Assembly (NCBI GenBank): GCA_949987565.1
Contig: OX465115.1
Coordinates: forward strand, 15,747,242-15,811,241
From: Luidia sarsii
Taxonomy: Eukaryota; Echinodermata; Asteroidea; Paxillosida; Luidiidae
Length of the DNA stretch: 64,000 nt
Direction of reading: 5' to 3'
Each line of letters starts with the position of its first letter. Position 1 is the stretch's first letter. The translations under genes were made by a program, and so were the position numbers. Shown here piece after piece: positions 1 to 11,541 of this stretch. The notes under the pieces were generated by a model. The model ran no database searches, was not told the origin of the DNA, and worked only from the letters and a program-made list of their open reading frames with translations.

Positions 1-1095
1 AAATTGTCCACACAGTATTGGACATGGGATGTTGTGTGTGGTCTGTACTTACATGTAGATTCCCCCCCCCCCACCAAAAACAATGAGCTCTGAAAAATGG
101 ACTGAGTTGACCATACGTATCTCTATTTTCTGATAAGAGATAGCATGACCAAAGGTTAGTTATGAAATATTAGGCCTTGTTGTTAGTGGATGTAGACATC
201 CATTTGTCTTGACTTGTCAATTAAGTGTTTCAACAAGGATTGGTGTGACATGAAATTTCATTTGTGATTGACCTTATTCTCAGACCTCTTCTTTTCTTGA
301 CTATCTTCAAATCTGCCATAGATTCTATTCTTAAACAACAAAAATCATTTTTGTTTTAGTCTCTAGTCTGACCAGTCGACCTAGTAAGGTTACCTGTCCC
401 TCTACACTAATTCATCAACACATTCTTTGTTCTCTGGCATTGAGTGTGACTGGCTGACTAGTCCTGGTCACTCCACTCTCTCCTTGTTCCCCTTATGAAT
501 ATTCACTCCTTTTATTTCTTGACTCCAGGGAGTCTCTAGTGGTATAGACATTCCAGATTCACCTTCCATTGTACATGTACCTGTATTATGCAACTTGTGG
601 ACAACACCAAAATGCATACTGTGCAGCTATGCATCTACTGTACATGTATAGCTCTACAAGCAGTTTGAATAGTCTTTTGTTGTTGCCCTTCATTTTTGCC
701 AGCTTTGTAGGGTGTGGGCTGGCTGCAAGAGTGTTCTGTTCATCACTTGGCTTCACAGCTCACAGACCCATATGACCAAAGAGCTAGCTCCATGGTATTA
801 TGTAATGCAAGTAAATGTACAGTTTCTAATTCTATGCACAATTGCACATGCGCACAGTCTAGACCTGAGATCTAACTCCGGGCCTATTAAAGCCTGCACA
901 TACATAACATGTACTATGTGCACAAATCATAATTTCAACCTGACGAATACTCAAGTGGAAGTAAAAACCAGTATCAGACATGCTGCCTTTACTTAGCGCT
1001 TGGAATGCTGCCATTTTCATGAAAAGTAGAATTTTGGATGAATTTCCAACGGTCGTTTTAAAACGACTTTTGGAAATAAAACATGCTTACCAGCC
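1..1095. other. gene-free flank, nothing recognised
   Basis: Only short reading frames without family resemblance are seen on either strand. The composition is AT-leaning with scattered ACATGTAC palindromes. No SINE, MITE or exon could be identified. Confidence 0.5.
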
Positions 1096-1432
1096 TTAAA
1101 GCCCCTACACACCACCTACACAAATCCAACATGGTCCATTCGCAATTACCGATGACTGTTCTACTCGCAATTTTCCGGTTAAAATGGTCAGTGGCACAAT
1201 TGAAAATTCTGCTAGGTGAATTTTATGATCCTTGAAGCTGACACATTTTGAGGAAAAATTTAGCCAGTTTTTCACCATTTTCTTGTGACATGGTTGACGG
1301 ATTGAGCTGAAACTTTCACAGGTGTGTTATGTCATGCATACATGTACAATACAAGATCATGCAGGCCTACATATGATGGGTCAGACAGAGGTAGGTAGAC
1401 CAATGGTGTATACTGTGCAGGGGCTATACTGC
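1096..1432. repeat. MITE family L, diverged copy
   Basis: It begins TTAAAGCCCCTACAC, the same terminus as the intact copy at 38439-38818, and shares the inner stretch around 1255-1345 (ttttcttgtgacatgg, gagctgaaactttcacagg, gtcatgcata). The far end near 1418-1430 is a degraded version of the inverted terminus. There is no coding potential. Confidence 0.5.
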
Positions 1433-1787
1433 GTAGTTCCTTATCACCTTTCTGAACAATTGTACAAACAAAAACATTGGCCTGGGAGTTGCTACACACA
1501 CTAATGTCTTGTCTTTGTAGCTCGTTAATCCACACAGCCGACTGAACTGATAAGGGATCATCAGATTTATAAGGCAATCTACATGTACATGTGATGTACC
1601 TACAGGTACGATAATATCACGGCAGGTGGTCTAAACAAATGTTTTATGCAACTTTTTTGTTTCCAAGGGTTACCATAGAGTTGGTATCACTGAATGGGAA
1701 GACACTGTCACTATCACAACATGCACCCAGTGCAGGGTGTCCCCAGTAGTATTAGTAATAGTATACTAATACTAGTCCCCGGCATGT

Positions 1788-1988
1788 TAAACTGTACGCA
1801 GTGGCTGTTGTTACGGCAGTCTTCCATGTGGTTCCCTGACTTGATTGTATTTCGTCAGCATTGCAGGCTGGTTGAACCAGTCTATTAGCTGATAGTCTGG
1901 TTCCAAGAGCTAAACATCCTGACAAATACTGTGAAGTCAGGGAACCACATGGACGACTGCCATAACAACAGCCACTGCGTAAACTGTA
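1788..1988. mobile_element. Palindromic MITE (family M), copy 1, with 9-bp target duplication
   Basis: The element spans 1797-1979 (183 bp) and is almost a perfect inverted repeat beginning CGCAGTGGCTGTTGTTACGG and ending with the complement. The 9 bases TAAACTGTA lie at 1788-1796 and again at 1980-1988. A second copy is at 2251-2436. It has no ORF, so it is non-autonomous. Nine-base duplications are typical of Mutator-like (MULE) transposases; hAT elements leave eight. Confidence 0.8.
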
Positions 1989-2117
1989 AGGCAGCTGGCC
2001 GCACACAATGGATCACCTCAGGTGTTTGTCCCCAAAACTAACCAACTCAGGGTCACCCGAACCTTAAAAAAAAAATTCGATAAAAAAAGGGTGACTTGTC
2101 GTGTCCAAGTTACTCGG

Positions 2118-2146
2118 ACTAACCCTAATCCTAATCCTAACCCTTT
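2118..2146 (+). repeat. short telomere-like stretch (CCCTAA-related)
   Basis: Four imperfect units (aaccctaatcctaatcctaa and on). It is too short to be more than a relic. A larger array is at 19963-20133. Confidence 0.5.
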
Positions 2147-2241
2147 CCTAACACTAACCAATCAGTGATCAGTATGCTAATGAGCGGACAGTGTTTGGCA
2201 GGGACACTTTTTGGCATGACACCGGCATTGCCTTTGGTCAT

Positions 2242-2445
2242 TTGGACAAACGCAGTGGCTGTTGTTACGGCAGTCGTCCGTGTGGTTCCCTGACTTGATT
2301 GTATTTCGTCAGCATTGCGGGCTGGTTGAACCAGTCTATTAGCTGATACTAGTCTGGTTCCAAGAGCTAAACATCCTGACAAATACTGTGAAGTCAGGGA
2401 ACCACACGGACGACTGCCGTAACAACAGCCACTGCGTTGGACAAA
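2242..2445. mobile_element. Palindromic MITE (family M), copy 2, with 9-bp target duplication
   Basis: The element spans 2251-2436 (186 bp) and is very similar to 1797-1979, with the same CGCAGTGG...CCACTGCG termini. It is flanked by TTGGACAAA at 2242-2250 and 2437-2445. Its arms match each other better than those of copy 1 (GTCGTCCGTGTGG against its exact complement), so this copy looks the younger. Confidence 0.82.
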
Positions 2446-2542
2446 CTTTTCAGTTGCACTACCTCCGTCCCTTCCTCCATGCTCCATTCATGGAGGTAGA
2501 GGCATGCTCCATCAATGTCCCATCAGTCCATGCATGGTGACC

Positions 2543-2662
2543 GGTGCAACCCATGGACCATGATGCTATTGATGGTCCATGGGTTGTGCACCGGCCATGC
2601 ACCGGCCGTGCACCGGCCATGCACCGGCCATGCACCGGCCATGCACCGGCCATGCACCGGCC
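2543..2662. repeat. hairpin plus 11-bp minisatellite (CCATGCACCGG)n
   Basis: Bases 2543-2592 form a hairpin with about 18-bp arms (GTGCAACCCATGGACCAT and complement) around a short loop. Its right arm runs straight into about seven copies of CCATGCACCGG ending at 2662. ORFs through it on both strands are by-products of the repeat. Confidence 0.75.
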
Positions 2663-3360
2663 TAACGCAGTCACAACTTACCGTACTCTATTCCTCCCAG
2701 TAAGAAGAATATCGATTGTGTCACAGTCGTGAGTCGCTGTTTGGTCTTGAAAGTCCACTCCATGTTTCTCATCTGCTGAGGGGGTATTCCTAAATACAAC
2801 TCCCAGTCTCCGACAACAAGTTACACTTGTTACAGGTGTCGTGTTAAGTCCCTCCCCCACATTATCCCCAGACGGCCCATAACATCAATGATCAAGTGCA
2901 CAGCACCGCTTATGAAATGTATTGTATTTGTAATCATGCACAGCACACCTGTATCCCTCCGTACAGGCGTTCAGACAGTACTGGATGCGTTCGATTAGCG
3001 TTTAGACCTTGCATAGGCTGGCTATCACGCGGGGGCCGGGGCTGGGCTGGGGGAGGGGGTACGGTACGTGGGATGGTGAGAACGACTCGGTCTTGATAAC
3101 AATAGCATTTATTAACAGAACACTTGAACTTGATACGATTGTTGCATAAATCAAAAATCTTTTAACGCGCTTGCGCCATGCGAATCGAGCGCCACCTTGC
3201 GACTGGAGACGGAAGAAAACGCCCTCGTGATAACGTTAGAGGGCGCTATTACTAGTATACTTTACCCACAGACATTAAATTTAATAACCTTTTTATTTAT
3301 TTATGTCTGTGACTTTACCACTGCCGTGTTCCAATCGCGTCAAGATTACCGTGTTCACGT

Positions 3361-3552
3361 GTTCACTAGTCGATAATACAAAAATGTTGCAAACTGCTTA
3401 CTGACTAAAGTTACCAAAATGCAAATCTCAAAAGTTAGTGGGCCTGACGTTTCGATCCTAGCAGGACCTTTCTCAAAGGCACCCTGCCTTTGAGAAAGGT
3501 CCTGCTAGGATCGAAACGTCAGGCCCACTAAATTTTGAGAGTTCACTAGTCG
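3361..3552 (-). mobile_element. SINE-A tail (snapback) copy with 12-bp target duplication
   Basis: The core, 3373-3540, carries two inverted copies of GTTTCGATCCTAGCAGGACC separated by a short loop, and an arm reading to the conserved end TTTTTGTATT (minus sense). GTTCACTAGTCG occurs at 3361-3372 and 3541-3552. The end opposite the conserved one is shorter than in other copies, as expected for 5' truncation of a LINE-mobilised element. Confidence 0.75.
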
Positions 3553-3639
3553 TGAAGAAGCGTTCCAATCTTCTGGCAACTCGTGGTCACCAGTCGTGAA
3601 CTGGAGGCAGAAATCTTCCCTAAAGTTCACGACTTGGAG

Positions 3640-3871
3640 TCAACTTGGGTCATTATTGCCACAGTTTATATTAAACATTCCAATAAAGAAAACCTGGTTT
3701 TTCAGGTTTTGTCAGACGGAGACGAAGCCTGAGCCCGAGCCTAAGCCTTCGTGGCCGTGTCCGAAACGGGCTTCCAGAGCTACGGCTAGGGCTATCGTCT
3801 TCGCATTTCCGTATATTTTTCAATAGGGGGAAGACCTAGACCTAGCTGCAGACGCCCGTTTCGGACACGGC
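3640..3871. repeat. MITE family G fragment and an adjacent 118-bp inverted-repeat element
   Basis: 3640-3750 matches one end of family G (cagacggagacgaagcctga, see 11308-11541 and 27691-27932). From 3754 to 3871 a separate inverted repeat has termini GCCGTGTCCGAAACGGGC and its complement. No coding potential. Confidence 0.55.
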
Positions 3872-6509
3872 TTATGTCCCTGGCAATGCTCAGAAGAGCG
3901 CCCTCGTTGTTTCAGTCGAAAGAAAAGCCCTTTCACAGTCGACCAAAATTAACGGTAGATAAAAAAGTTCACACATTCTTGTACGATCCGGGCAAATGAA
4001 AATTAATTCAATTAATCGCTCGCGAAAAATGAATAGTGGTTGCACGATTTAAAATGGTGCAGAGTGCGTGTACTGACGAACAAAGGCGAAATTAGATATG
4101 GTAATATGTGGGGCTTTGAAACCCTTTCGAGGCAAAAGTGAAATTTGTCCTCGGTGCTTTGAGACGTCCCCAAAAGCCACACCATCGCTTCCACAACTCC
4201 TGTGTTACATCAAAACTGTGCCCAATTGAAAGTGGAGCGCCCTTCTCTGCAGTGGTCCACTGCTACAAAACCTGAAACCCTTTTAGAAATGGGAAGTTTG
4301 CAAACACTCCAATTAGTATAAGAAAAAAAAACACCCAGAAAATGCGAGCACAATCACTTCTTTCTTTAATATTGCGTCAACATTGCGTTTGAGGCCTCGC
4401 TCAGTACAAAAGGATACGGAGGTAAGGAACAAAAATTCATCACATGATAAGGTTACTTCTGTGTTGGATTTAAAATGTTGGTATGTGAGTTCTAGGCCTT
4501 TTTTGTTATTTTGAGAATAATGCGATCTGGAACTCACAATCCCGAGGGGAATTACATGGCCTTCGATGGATTTTGGGTTGTTTCGGGCGTCAGTGTGATG
4601 CAAAACATGTCGGTATGGGGCCTTTAAAGCCGACACACAGAAACCAAGGGATTTTGTTACTATAATGGTAGGGCAGTGAGCTCGGTATGTCTATACAGCC
4701 GAAGCTGCCCCGGATTACAGGCGCTTTTGCTATTATGGTGCCCTATTTTTTGTAAAAATTGATTTCAGAGCACAATTTTTTTGTAGGGCCCTATAGCAAC
4801 CCTAGCAACGAGACACTGTGCCGCCCTTTGACCCCTCGGTAATTGATAATTAGTACAGCGGGCAAGCAGACGACAGACCGCAAGAATTGGCGCGCTTTGA
4901 GTTCGAGGTATAAATGATTAACGGGCCGCCATCCTGTGCCGCCATTTCTTAATTAATGAGTCCGTTGTCTCATCAATCGCACTGCTTCAACGTGCCCCGG
5001 TTCGTTTTAAATTAATCTCGTCAGGAACTCAATCGCTAATATTGAAACTGTGGCATCAGCAGATGTTTGGTTTCATCGGGTCATGGATACAGAGTGGTCA
5101 TTATTCATTGTCTCCTTAACTTTTTATTTTTGACAGTATATTGGCGGTAATTACCTCGTGACTAAACCCCAGGAAACGATGCACGATCGCAGGCGATAAT
5201 TTAAAACACCAAATGGAATCCAATCGAATCTTATCTATGTAAACATTTATTTTTAACAAAGGCGCTTGCTAATGAGAAAAAGTGTCTCAAATCAAAAAGA
5301 GGAGGAAGATTCTGCTTGACCATGTTTTTAAAGAATTCGTCGGCATCTTCATGAACAGGCAAATTGTTCTTCAACAGATTCATTTAAAGGCCCAACACAA
5401 CCCATTGGGAAGATCGAAACACATCGATGTCCACATATTTCCTTCTAATTTATAAGTTTGTAGATGGTCATGATAGAATCCTCATGTTGAAATCGTACGG
5501 TCTGGAGTGTTGTACTTCTCGAGTAATCTTAATTCAAACATCGACAAATAGTTTATTACTTGTACTCGCGAGTAATAGACGAATTCTTACACTATAGAAC
5601 TGTGCGAAAACCGTGACTTTTTTTTGCCTTTTTCTACTTTCTCAGATTACCATTTTGAGCTAAAACCTTCGCAGGATTTCTTGTTTAGTATGATTAATGG
5701 TTTAACACACAAACTGTGGCAATCTTTTGACTTTTACCAATCTTGTACAGGCCGTCTAAAAGCGGTGTAAAAACTCACTAATCCAATGCCTCCTTGTGAT
5801 TACTCGCATTTGTTGTTGTACTTTCTTTACTTCTTGCAACCTTCTCTTCTTCTAACTGACCATAGAGCACTCTACAGAGTGGATTTGAAGCATTATAAAT
5901 CATATTTGTCATTATCCATTCTGCATCTGCAAAACATGCTTTTTGAAGATAGCCATTTGAAAGTAATTAGCATCTTTCGGAACACAATATTTTCACACCT
6001 TTTAATGGGTAGTGTGAAGAGTGCTGTTGCGGTGCGGCAGGCAATAAGGTTATTAACAGCATATGACCGATGTGATACGGCTGTCCATCTTCATAGGTCT
6101 GTGTTGATGCAATTTGTCACGAGTGAAAAAAATTACCATTCGACATTTATTATGGGTTTTATTGGAAGTAAAACGTGGCATAGAGATTTACACGTGAGGC
6201 CACATGCTTCAAGCACTAACAGCGAGATTTAAATGAGTGACATATAAGATTGGTTTACAAACAAGAAACATGGAGCCTAAATTAGGCTGTCTCACAAAAG
6301 CTGCAATTAAAGGGGAATAGACCCAATGAGGAAGAGCCTGCCAAAAGTCTTTTTTCTCTCTTCATGTTGATTCATTGCGATGATTTATAAATTATTTTAT
6401 ATAACATGAGGGTTTGCGGTGACACCATGTATAAGGTCTCTTTAGGAAGAGCTATGGTTCTGAAAAGAACCTGAGTGATAACTCAGAAGGAGATGGAGGT
6501 GGATAGGGC
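3872..6509. other. gene-free stretch, nothing recognised
   Basis: About 2.6 kb without a recognisable exon. A 148-codon frame at 5786-6232 has no family resemblance, no splice context and strand-neutral composition. Confidence 0.4.
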
Positions 6510-6760
6510 ATAGCATGAGAAAGGAAGCTGGGGACATCACAAAGACAGCTCTACATTGGACTCCAGAAAAGGATGGAGAAGACGGGGTCGGCCCTAAAGC
6601 ACCTGGCGACGGACCGTGGGAAAAGGAATGGCTGACCTCCACCAGACCTGGAGATCAATTCAGAGAAAGGCCCGAGACAGACGGGAGTGAAGAGCCTGTG
6701 TCGCTGCCTTACATTCCAGGAGGCATAATGGGCAGTAAGTAAGTAAGTAAGTAATTGTTT
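6510..6760 (+). pseudogene. LINE ORF2 C-terminal fragment, broken
   Basis: Reading across frames gives the conserved tail of a non-LTR retrotransposon endonuclease/reverse transcriptase: AGDITKTALHWTP in one frame, then RRRGRP, STWRRTV and QRKARDRRE in another, ending near HNG. At least one frameshift and two stop codons interrupt it. It ends in a (GTAA)n tail at 6733-6753, as expected for a LINE 3' end. Only the last ~75 codons remain, so it is 5'-truncated. Confidence 0.7.
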
Positions 6761-7109
6761 TGACAAAAAACAAACCCAAATCATGCTCCCAATAATTGTC
6801 CGCCGCATAAAAGATAAGTTTCCTGTTTCCTTTTATAAGTTGCAATTGACGTCATTGGACAAAAGATCTAATTGGTTTCAGGCACTCTTGATTTACCGGG
6901 GTGGAGACATTTGTAGAATCTGATCGGTCAGTTGGCAGTTTGCCAAACAGTAAGACCGTGACATGGAGCAATAGGATTATGATAATCCTGTGAGCCCAAT
7001 ACCTTGATCTGGTTTTATTATAAATATTGGGAGGGGTCTTTAAATTTGACCATCATAATCCGAAAAAGGGAACAACACAATCCGACATTTGGGCTTCATC
7101 TGACATGAC

Positions 7110-7640
7110 CAATGCTTGTTTCGATCCTAGCAGGACCTTTGTCAAAGTCAGAATGCTTTTGAGAAAGGTCCTGCTAGGATCGAAACGGTCATTGGTCAGA
7201 ATTGACAGAGAGTCAGAAGTTGAGAAAGGTCCTGCTAGGATCGAAACGGTCATTGGTCAGATAACAGAGAGTCAGAATGCCTTTGAGAAAGGTCCTGCTA
7301 GGATCGAAACGGTCATTGGTCAGAATTGACAGAGAGTCAGAATGCTTTTGAGAAAGGTCCTGCTAGGATTGAAACGGTCATTGGTCAGATAACAGAGAGT
7401 CAGAATGCCTTTGAGAAAGGTCCTGCTAGGATCGAAACGGTCATTGGTCAGAATTGACAGAGAGTCAGAATGCTTTTGAGAAAGGTCCTGCTAGGATCGA
7501 AACGGTCATTGGTCAGATAACAGAGAGTCAGAATGCCTTTGAGAAAGGTCCTGCTAGGATTGAAACGGTCATTGGTCAGATAACAGAGAGTCAGAATGCC
7601 TTTGAGAAATGTCCTGCTGGGAGTGAACAGACCCTCCGAT
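7110..7640 (+). repeat. tandem array of a SINE-A core, alternating 63/65-bp units
   Basis: Eight units contain GAGAAAGGTCCTGCTAGGAT and GAAACGGTCATTGGTCAGA. Distances between successive CTGCTAGGAT motifs are 61, 63, 65, 63, 65, 63 and 63 bases, because units alternate between gaattgacagag and gataacagag. The array starts at an inverted copy at 7120-7140, so the first unit is still the SINE hairpin. Apparent proteins (ITESQNAFEKGPARIETVIG repeats) are artefacts. Confidence 0.85.
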
Positions 7641-8424
7641 GTTTTGAAAATTATTAAGACTACTTGTCCTTGCTGTTTGTCAAGCGGGCCGTAGCAGATG
7701 AGTCCATTTCATCGTTGGTTTGAGCATGGGCCGTGGTTTGAGCCGTGAGACGGCAAAACTCTTAATCCTCATCCTTCACCAACGAAGAATAGTGGCTTAC
7801 TTGATCCGATAAGAGACCATGTTCCCCCTCTCGTATTCCCAGAAGCCTCTCAACCAAGTCTGGTTTACCGGGGCGTGCTACCAACAACATCTTTTGTCCT
7901 TGCGGATGAATTTGTCGGAGGGGGGTTTGGAGAGGGGAGACCGAGCAATAGTGTAGCACACAATAGCGAGCCTTAATAACCAGGCCTTCATGGGGAGCGT
8001 TATTGACGGGCGCTGGGATTATTGGTCCGCTCTGACGCACGGCGTATGTACCGAGTGCTTACCCGGCGAAATAACACTCACGAGCGGGGAGCTGGTGACG
8101 GTGGCTCGGTCGGGAAAATTACCGGCACGTTCGTCGACTTATTAGTTTGCCTCCGATCTCCCGGCCGACGAAGGGTGTGAGGAAGAAGGGAAGTCGCTGA
8201 TGATGATTAATCGGTCGCTATAGCAACGTTTTTAATGTCCTCGAGACGCAATTAACCGTCCGTCAGTTGGAAGAAAAAGGAAACAAGATATCTCTCACGG
8301 TCGTTGATGTTACATGTTATGGAGAGCAACCGGATACAGCCTGTTCAATGGGATATAATTAACTGCATGTAGGTGAGTTGTACATTTGTTTTAGCCCAAC
8401 TGCAATAACGGTGGAGGGTTAGTT

Positions 8425-8765
8425 AAGCTGCGTTTCCACTGGACTTCTTTTGGTCAAAGTAACCGAGACGATGGTTACTTTTCCCATTTAAAGTCCAGTG
8501 GACACGGCCCAGTTAAATTTCCTCTCGGTTACTTTAACCGAGCCGAATGGATACTTTTGCCGACCTACCTCTGCCCAGTAAATGTGACCAGGCAACTTTA
8601 ACCACCTCCATGCTTTAACCGAGCCGATTAGTCCAGTGAAAACGCACCACTGTTAAACGCAACTCGGCGTACATGCACTGTGAGCACAAATAATTTTTGC
8701 CAGCTCGTTACTTTAAAGATGCTTTAACCATCGTTCCCACTTGGACTTGGACCAAAGTTCTTTGA
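8425..8765. repeat. interspersed repeat H, copy 1
   Basis: Shares GTCCAGTGG, CGGCCCAGTTAAATT, CCTCTGCCCAGTA, TTTAACCGAGCCGATTAGTC and CATGCACTGTG with 27935-28330, in the same order. The outer parts are inverted repeats of each other (CCACTGGACT against AGTCCAGTG), so this looks like an old MITE without coding capacity. Confidence 0.6.
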
Positions 8766-8884
8766 AAAAATGACTAGTATAGGTCTATTTACAACCTATA
8801 ATTTTAAACTCTAGCAAGACATTTCAGACCGAATCTGCCTCCGAGAATGATCGGATCGGATCGAAAAGCAAGTCCCTACACAGG

Positions 8885-8945
8885 CAGAGTACACACTACC
8901 CGAAACGTTGAGTTGCCGGCTCTTTTCAGAGCCATACTCCTTATT
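8885..8945. repeat. MITE family D fragment
   Basis: Contains the family signature CCCGAAACGTTGAG followed by CCGGCTCTTTTCAGAGCCA, as in 14216-14535 and 39893-40056. Both ends are missing. Confidence 0.6.
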
Positions 8946-9344
8946 CTGACTACAAATTGCTGAATCACAGACCGAAAATGAAAGTGAGATAACTGGCGCT
9001 TTACTTTATGCATTCTTTTCTGTGCCCTTTATTTGTGGATTTGCACGGCGGCTTGCCGTGAGAAGAATTCCTGTTCGGCGACCTACCAACTTCACAACGT
9101 CAACAAACCAATTCCTTCCTGGTACAGCGCGCACAACAAAGACCTTCACAAGCCAAACAATTAATGGTCTGTTGCCGAGGATTGGTCCCATTCTGATTGA
9201 TACCCCCTGGGCATCCTGACGCTCGACCTCCGTGCATAAGCCCTGTCAACCGGCAAAACATTGGGAATGTGGTTTCTTTTTATAAATCTTTTAACACATC
9301 TTAAAATCTTATAACGTCAGGCCCACTGAATTTTGAAATCTTAA

Positions 9345-9560
9345 AATTGAAAAATTGGCAAAGAAAACTATGACTGGACTGGGACTTGAACCATCTGAGT
9401 TATCTGAGCTATCCAGCCATTAGATGGTGGCCTTCACTAGTAGTCAACTCGTCTTTGCCGGAGTTGGTAGCGACGGTCAGTTCAAGCAGTTCAACCAATA
9501 ACTGTCCTATAATCTTCAGTGATCATACCCCTGCTTTCATTCAGATGCAAACAACTAATT
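9345..9560 (-). mobile_element. SINE-A copy (tRNA-derived head and body)
   Basis: On the minus strand the head retains TAGCTCAGATAA (A-box region) and GGTTCAAGTCCCAGTCCAG (B-box region), then ttttctttgccaa. The plus-strand left part (agtcaactcgtctttgccgg) is the body shared with 28865-29075 and 33955-34200. The anticodon arm is deleted. Confidence 0.65.
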
Positions 9561-9594
9561 CAAGTCCAGCAAAAAAAAGCAAAAACTGACTTAT

Positions 9595-9840
9595 GGGAAC
9601 TCCTTTGAACAAATTGAAATATTGGCAAAGAAAACTTTGCCAAGCATTTGGAGGGCCTGACGTTTCGATCCGAGCAGGACCTTTCGCAAAGGCAGAGGGC
9701 CTAAAGAAAGAAAGAAAGAATCTTAAAAATTCGAAAAATGTCAGAGAAAACTTCGACTGGACTGGGATTTTAACTAGAGACGTCTGGTTTTGCGTACCGG
9801 CACTCTCACCAGGTTGTTCCGTGTGGGATGGCAGCGGTGC
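9595..9840 (-). mobile_element. SINE-A copy joining tRNA head and snapback tail
   Basis: In minus sense: a head with GTACGCAAAACCAGA and AATCCCAGTCCAGTC (9740-9830), a short linker with a (TTTC)n run, then GCGAAAGGTCCTGCTCGGAT and CGAAACGTCAGGCC (9655-9695). With 12283-12545 it shows that head and tail belong to one element. Confidence 0.6.
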
Positions 9841-10284
9841 GGTCTGCGTGCCGTGTATACAGCTTGCATCCGCCGTGGTCGTGCCGTGGTGCCGTGGTGT
9901 GCGTGCGTTTGGCCCGGATCTCTGCCCGGTGCCGTACCGGAGAGACCGCCTCGGACGAGGCTAAAACAAACCGTGATCTCGTCACGCATGAATTCTCCCA
10001 ACTCCACGTCCGCTTGAAGGATTGGTTTCATGGTTGACTAGAGCCCCTTTGTGTCTTTGTACCTTCTCAGGGATTGGGGTCCATAGGTGTTCATGGATGC
10101 GTGGATCTTGGCCACAAGGCGAAGCCATCTGGGTATAGATATGAAACTGGCTGCCAGACAAAACTCAGCCTTGTTCGAAAAAACAAGAACGCAATACGAT
10201 GCACGCAACAAACAACAAGCCAACTAAGTGATAGTTTTACCCCAAGGAATCCCTCTTCATTCAAATCATTTGGATATCAGACTT

Positions 10285-10500
10285 GAAGGTTTTCATGGTG
10301 GGAATACTATTAAGTGGAAGGTTTGCGGTGACAGCATGGCAATCCTGACGACGGGCAGAGTATAGTACACACAACCCGAAACTTTGAGTTACCGGCTCTT
10401 TTTAGAGCCACACTCCTTCTTGAAAAATGAAAGAACGTGCTACGGTATTTCTTGAAAGTGCTACGGTACATTATGTCACCGCAAATCTTTCATTTAAATC
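10285..10500. mobile_element. MITE family D copy
   Basis: Left end GTGGAAGGTTTGCGGTGACA and right end TGTCACCGCAAATCTTTCA are inverted. The inside holds CCCGAAACTTTGAGTTACCG and CTCTTTTTAGAGCCACACT. No reading frame of note. Confidence 0.7.
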
Positions 10501-11307
10501 ATTTTGAATTTTTGTTGCTATGAGACCTTAAGTTTTGCATGATATTTCTTTGGACGGGGAAACAAAATGTGTGCGGCTAGCGGTGAGCAGAGCCGGTAAC
10601 GCATTACGGAAAGCGCGGTGGTCTATCGGTCGTTGGGGGAACACCACAAATCTTTAGATTAAAAAGGTTCCGTGAGGTTTGTCACGCAGCTGGAGATAGC
10701 CGACAGACCTTTCCGCGAGTTGCTACATAAACCTTGCGTCAAATATCTTTATTGGATCAATACAATTGCGTCAGATGGACCAGCGACTGGGTTTAATCTA
10801 TAAACTGTTTATAGACTGTATCCAGTTTTTGGAACGTGCCAAAACACCGCGTGAATTCTAAGCAGAATTTGTCCTTCCCTCTCTAATCTCCTCCCTACTC
10901 CTTGCCCTTCACTTTGATCTCGCCCTAGTCTGTCTAATACTGGCCAGGTTTCCTCTGCCCTGTAAGTTCAGTTGGCTACCCCCTGTTTGTCCCTGACATT
11001 CTGCCTCTAGGGAATATCCTTCTGGGATGGAAATTGCAAGACCTAAACTGCGGCTTTAAAGTGACGGAGCAAACGACTTATTGTCTAGATGAGAGAGCGA
11101 TCTGAAATGGTGCAATTCTTAAACATTTAAAGGTCAGTGGCCGATTCAATCATAACTGCGTGGCGATCAATCGTAACGCTGCCTTGCACATAGACCATTC
11201 CACCTATTACAAGTTACGGTGGGTTGCCAATCGTAATTTGAACTATACTATGTATCGCAATGCTTTGTGGAGCCCCCCTGTCCTAAGCAGGCTTTCTGTA
11301 GGCGCAG

Positions 11308-11541
11308 TCCGTTTTCGAAATGAAGGCTTAGGCTCGGGCTTTGGCCTCGGTCATATTTATCTTACTCGTCAAAATATCACAGGCGTCTAAAAACATGTCA
11401 AGCGTTTGGCCCCAGTTTCTTGGGGAATACCCTGTACCTTTCAAGCCAACAAACCTTCAAATACGGACAAAAACCTGGATTGTCAGGTTTTTCAGACGGA
11501 GACGAAGCCTGAGCCCGAGCCTTCATTTCGTAAACGGCCTA
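11308..11541. mobile_element. MITE family G copy
   Basis: Termini GTTTTCGAAATGAAGGCTTA and GAGCCTTCATTTCGTAAACG are inverted repeats of about 35 bp. The inside (aaatatcacaggcgtct, accctgtacctttcaagcca) matches 27691-27932 in the same order. Confidence 0.7.

Noticed and set aside
5786..6232. 148-codon plus-strand frame
   Set aside because: No domain, no conserved motif, no splice context, neutral composition.
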